Shown one piece after another: positions 24,934-26,924 of a stretch of DNA of 26,924 bases. This DNA comes from Nitrospirota bacterium (lineage in GTDB: Bacteria > Nitrospirota_A > Leptospirillia > Leptospirillales > Leptospirillaceae), in assembly GCA_021838765.1 (NCBI GenBank), contig JAKCCY010000025.1, positions 1 through 26,924 of the forward strand, given 5' to 3'. Made by a program: the position numbers and the translations under genes. The number at the start of each line of letters is the position of its first letter. The stretch's first letter is position 1. Under the pieces are notes generated by a model. It made no database searches. It was not told the origin of the DNA and saw nothing but the letters and a program-made list of their open reading frames with translations.

Positions 24934-25482
24934 TCAGGCCTTGGGATTGAGCTTCTTGATGTTGGCCTGATAAAGCTCCGATGCCTGGGTTAAAACCTTG
25001 GCCGCAATCGGGCTGCCATGGATTTCCTTGACCTCGACCTTCTTGTTTTCGAGAATCTTGTAATCCTCCAGAAAACGGGTCAGCCTGCGGACAAGATGCA
25101 CGGGAAGATCTTCGATATGGCGATAGTCCTTGTAAAGGGGGTCCTTCGAAAGAATTGCAACAATCTTGTCATCAGACTCGCCCCCGTCGATCATCTCAAT
25201 GACTCCGATCGACCTGACCGTCGCAATGGTGTTGGGAAGAAGAGGCTCCTCGCAGAAGATGAAGATATCGAGGGGATCTCCGTCTTCGCAATAAGTCCTC
25301 GGAACAAACCCGTAATTGACCGGATAGTAGTTGGCGCTGTGGAGGATGCGATCCACCCGGATGAGGCCGGTTGACTTGTCGAGTTCGTATTTGACCCTGG
25401 ACCCTTGGGGGATCTCGATAAGACAGTCAAACTCGTAGGGGAACTCCTTGCCTAGAACAAGATCATGCCATGGATTGAACAC
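24934..25482 (-). CDS. ppa: Inorganic pyrophosphatase, family I
   Basis: The product is 182 residues from a GTG at 25482-25480. AAAGGAG lies 6 nt upstream, and the start then gives MFNPWHDLVLG, the usual N-terminus of this family, so longer starts to 25548 are rejected. The active-site residues are all visible: RVKYELDK (Lys 31 region), NYGFVPRTY, the signature DGDPLDI (Asp 67, 69, 72) and MIDGGESDDK (Asp 99, 104). The enzyme hydrolyses pyrophosphate with Mg2+ and pulls biosynthetic reactions forward. It is cytosolic and hexameric or dimeric in relatives. It heads the operon with the MacAB-like exporter, an unusual partnership that may be only a shared promoter. Confidence 0.96.
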   Translation of the reverse strand: MFNPWHDLVLGKEFPYEFDCLIEIPQGSRVKYELDKSTGLIRVDRILHSANYYPVNYGFVPRTYCEDGDPLDIFIFCEEPLLPNTIATVRSIGVIEMIDGGESDDKIVAILSKDPLYKDYRHIEDLPVHLVRRLTRFLEDYKILENKKVEVKEIHGSPIAAKVLTQASELYQANIKKLNPKA

Positions 25483-25894
25483 AGACGGCTCCTTTATGAA
25501 AAAAAGTTCATGGGACCGCAAAGCGGATTGTCCATGAAGATAACCCATGCGGCCTCGGGAGGCAAGAAGAACTCCACAATTTACAAGGAACTCGATGAGA
25601 TGGAAAGTTCGTGCGCCTGAATCTCCCCATTAATAAATCGAGAACATCACACGACATGGTCTTTACAGGAAAACACCAGATTGTTGTTCGATCAGCTTTT
25701 AAGTTTCCCTTTCCAAGGAAGATGGAACGGACAATAGTGTCGTCTCGTGATACCCTGTTCTCAATAGAGGAAAGAACTCTCTGCAATTTCCAACTCCGAC
25801 CTAACCAACGGTTCCTTCCCTCATCTGATTTTCTTTGTAATTCAAATAAATAGATATTTTTTCAACCTCGAGCCCGATCGAAATGGAGCCCTGT
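25483..25894. other. Gene-free, low-GC divergent intergenic region
   Basis: No convincing gene is seen on either strand. Two short open frames (25611-25853 plus, 25508-25786 minus) show no recognisable protein features. Hand counts over 25621-25860 give about 39 percent GC (30 percent in 25801-25860), well below the surrounding genes. The region must contain the promoters of ppa and of the channel gene. A/T-rich candidates such as TAAATA at 25847-25852 lack a good -35 partner. Confidence 0.5.
25489..25493 (-). promoter_or_regulatory. Ribosome-binding site deciding the ppa GTG start
   Basis: AGGAG (complement of CTCCT, 25489-25493) is 6 nt upstream of the GTG at 25482. No comparable site precedes the alternative upstream codons. 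Confidence 0.6.
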
Positions 25895-26707
25895 ATGGTA
25901 CCCCTTCCGGAACAATCCCCAGAAGAACAGAGAAGGCAACGGATGCTAATAGGGTCGACTGCACCCGATTTCATGGATGTTTCTCACGAATGGCGTCGGC
26001 TTTTTTCAGAAGCCTGGGGGACTTTCCTGCTTGTCGTAGTGGCGGCAGGTGCCGGGGTCGTCTCTGCCAAAAGTGCTGGGGCAGTGAGCTTGCCGATGAT
26101 GGTCGTCGCGCCGGGACTCATGGTCATGACAATCATCTATTTTATGGGCGAGGTCAGCGGAGCACACCTGAATCCGGCTGTTACACTGGCCTTTGCAATG
26201 CGGCGAAACTTCCCGTGGGCCAGGGTTCCGGGATATATCGGAGCGCAATTTCTCGGCGGCATCACGGGAGCGCTATTTCTCCGGGTTCTGTTCGGAACAG
26301 CCGGCAAACTAGGAGCGACCGTTCCAGGGCCTGGAATAGGCAATGGAACCGCGCTGGCCATGGAGACACTTCTGACTACCGGTCTTGTAAGCACGATCCT
26401 GGGAACAGCCTCAGGAGCCCGAAATACAGGCAAAAACGGAGCCATCGCGGTAGGGGGATACATCGCCCTTGCCGGCCTCTGGTCCGCACCCATCAGCGGG
26501 GCTTCAATGAATCCTGTCCGCTCCCTTGCTCCAGACCTGGTTCAGGGCCGCTACGACTCCGCATGGATCTATTTGATTGGACCCATTCTTGGATCCTTGC
26601 TCGGAGTTGCCTTCGAATGGATACTGAAAGGGGGTCCTTCGGCATCCGGCAATACTGCCGCTCAAGGAGTGCTTGGAAGCCAGTCTTCCGGGCCTCAGGA
26701 ACCATAA
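25895..26707 (+). CDS. MIP-family channel (aquaporin/glyceroporin-like)
   Basis: The product is 270 residues from the ATG at 25895, preferred because GGAG at 25885-25888 is 6 nt upstream. An ATG at 25883 would add four residues. A hydrophilic tail of about 35 residues comes before six membrane helices. The first half-helix motif is intact (SGAHLNPAVT, NPA at about 93-95). The second reads SGASMNPVRS (NPV at about 206-208), with Ala replaced by Val but the selectivity-filter Arg kept. The protein should form a tetrameric inner-membrane pore for water or small neutral solutes. The C-terminal tail is Gly/Ser-rich. A DUF2252 gene starts 15 bp downstream, so the two are likely co-transcribed. Confidence 0.9.
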   Translation: MVPLPEQSPEEQRRQRMLIGSTAPDFMDVSHEWRRLFSEAWGTFLLVVVAAGAGVVSAKSAGAVSLPMMVVAPGLMVMTIIYFMGEVSGAHLNPAVTLAFAMRRNFPWARVPGYIGAQFLGGITGALFLRVLFGTAGKLGATVPGPGIGNGTALAMETLLTTGLVSTILGTASGARNTGKNGAIAVGGYIALAGLWSAPISGASMNPVRSLAPDLVQGRYDSAWIYLIGPILGSLLGVAFEWILKGGPSASGNTAAQGVLGSQSSGPQEP

Positions 26708-26722
26708 CAACGGGGAGACTCG

Positions 26723-26924
26723 ATGAAAAAGATTGATGCACTGAAACAGATCATAGAATTCAATCAGGAATTGGATCCGCTGCACGTAAAAATCAAATAT
26801 AAAGCCATGCGGCAAAGCAAGTTTGCTTTTTTGAGAGCGACATGCCACCTGTTCTATCAAAATCTCCCCGCCGGATCCATCCTTGATCAAGCGCCTCTTG
26901 CATGGATCAGCGGGGACCTGCATC
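26723..26924 (+). CDS. DUF2252 family protein, N-terminal part (truncated by window edge)
   Basis: GGAG at 26714-26717 lies 5 nt before the ATG at 26723, and the frame stays open to the right edge (67 codons). The visible part contains KIKYKAMRQSKFAFLRATCH, then LFYQNLP, and ends with AWISGDLH. This matches the start of DUF2252 proteins, which have a conserved M..S.F.F.RG...FY.D pattern followed by a GDLH motif resembling the catalytic loop of aminoglycoside-phosphotransferase/kinase-like folds. The biochemical role is unknown. It follows the MIP channel by 15 bp. The usual Arg-Gly after F-x-F-L-R is Arg-Ala here. Confidence 0.75.
   Translation, partial: MKKIDALKQIIEFNQELDPLHVKIKYKAMRQSKFAFLRATCHLFYQNLPAGSILDQAPLAWISGDLH

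Noticed and set aside
25508..25786. Short minus-strand open frame in the low-GC gap as a small gene
   Set aside because: It overlaps the ppa upstream region, has no clear ribosome-binding site and no recognisable features.

Overview
The window looks like a chromosomal segment of a motile, diderm bacterium. It encodes an outer-membrane porin, a BamE-type lipoprotein, fliM, a chemoreceptor and PBP1B. Most of it has a GC content in the mid to upper fifties. The overall gene style suggests a Leptospirillum-like member of the Nitrospirota; this is inferred from general resemblance, because no rRNA or other decisive marker is present. I see no transposase, integrase, phage gene, CRISPR array or rRNA.

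Layout: (1) 1-592, start of a porin gene running off the left edge, divergent from a small thiamine-binding (MTH1187/YqgV) protein at 921-1235. (2) 1256-3339, purA with its own promoter and a structured leader, convergent with and overlapping a DUF1054 gene. (3) 3519-6944, an extended -10 promoter followed by a two-gene unit: a double-domain SagB/ThcOx-type flavin oxidoreductase and an ABC1/UbiB-family kinase-like membrane protein. (4) radC, convergent with that unit. (5) 7835-13178, a near-consensus promoter and a 1742-residue protein with four PAS-GAF modules, a fifth PAS, GGDEF and EAL. (6) 13247-16550 on the minus strand, four overlapping genes: BamE-like lipoprotein, secreted PQQ-type beta-propeller, YkgJ-type cysteine-cluster protein and PAP2-family membrane protein. 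(7) 16616-18970, a PBP1B-like peptidoglycan synthase divergent from that operon. (8) tRNA-Gln(CUG). (9) fliM and a soluble PAS chemoreceptor, divergent across a 17-bp-arm inverted repeat in which each arm carries GCCGATAA, the sigma-28 -10 consensus. (10) 21822-25482 on the minus strand, ppa followed by a MacAB-like ABC exporter as ATPase, permease and membrane-fusion protein. (11) A low-GC gene-free stretch, then a MIP-family channel and the start of a DUF2252 gene.

Functional themes are envelope biogenesis (PBP1B, BamE-like, propeller, PAP2, porin), signalling and motility (giant c-di-GMP enzyme, chemoreceptor, FliM) and housekeeping (purA, ppa, radC, tRNA). No complete, clearly new defence or mobile system is visible. 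The points most worth a second look are the fliM/chemoreceptor palindrome, the BamE-like/propeller/YkgJ/PAP2 operon, the SagB-UbiB pair and the four-fold PAS-GAF sensor array.
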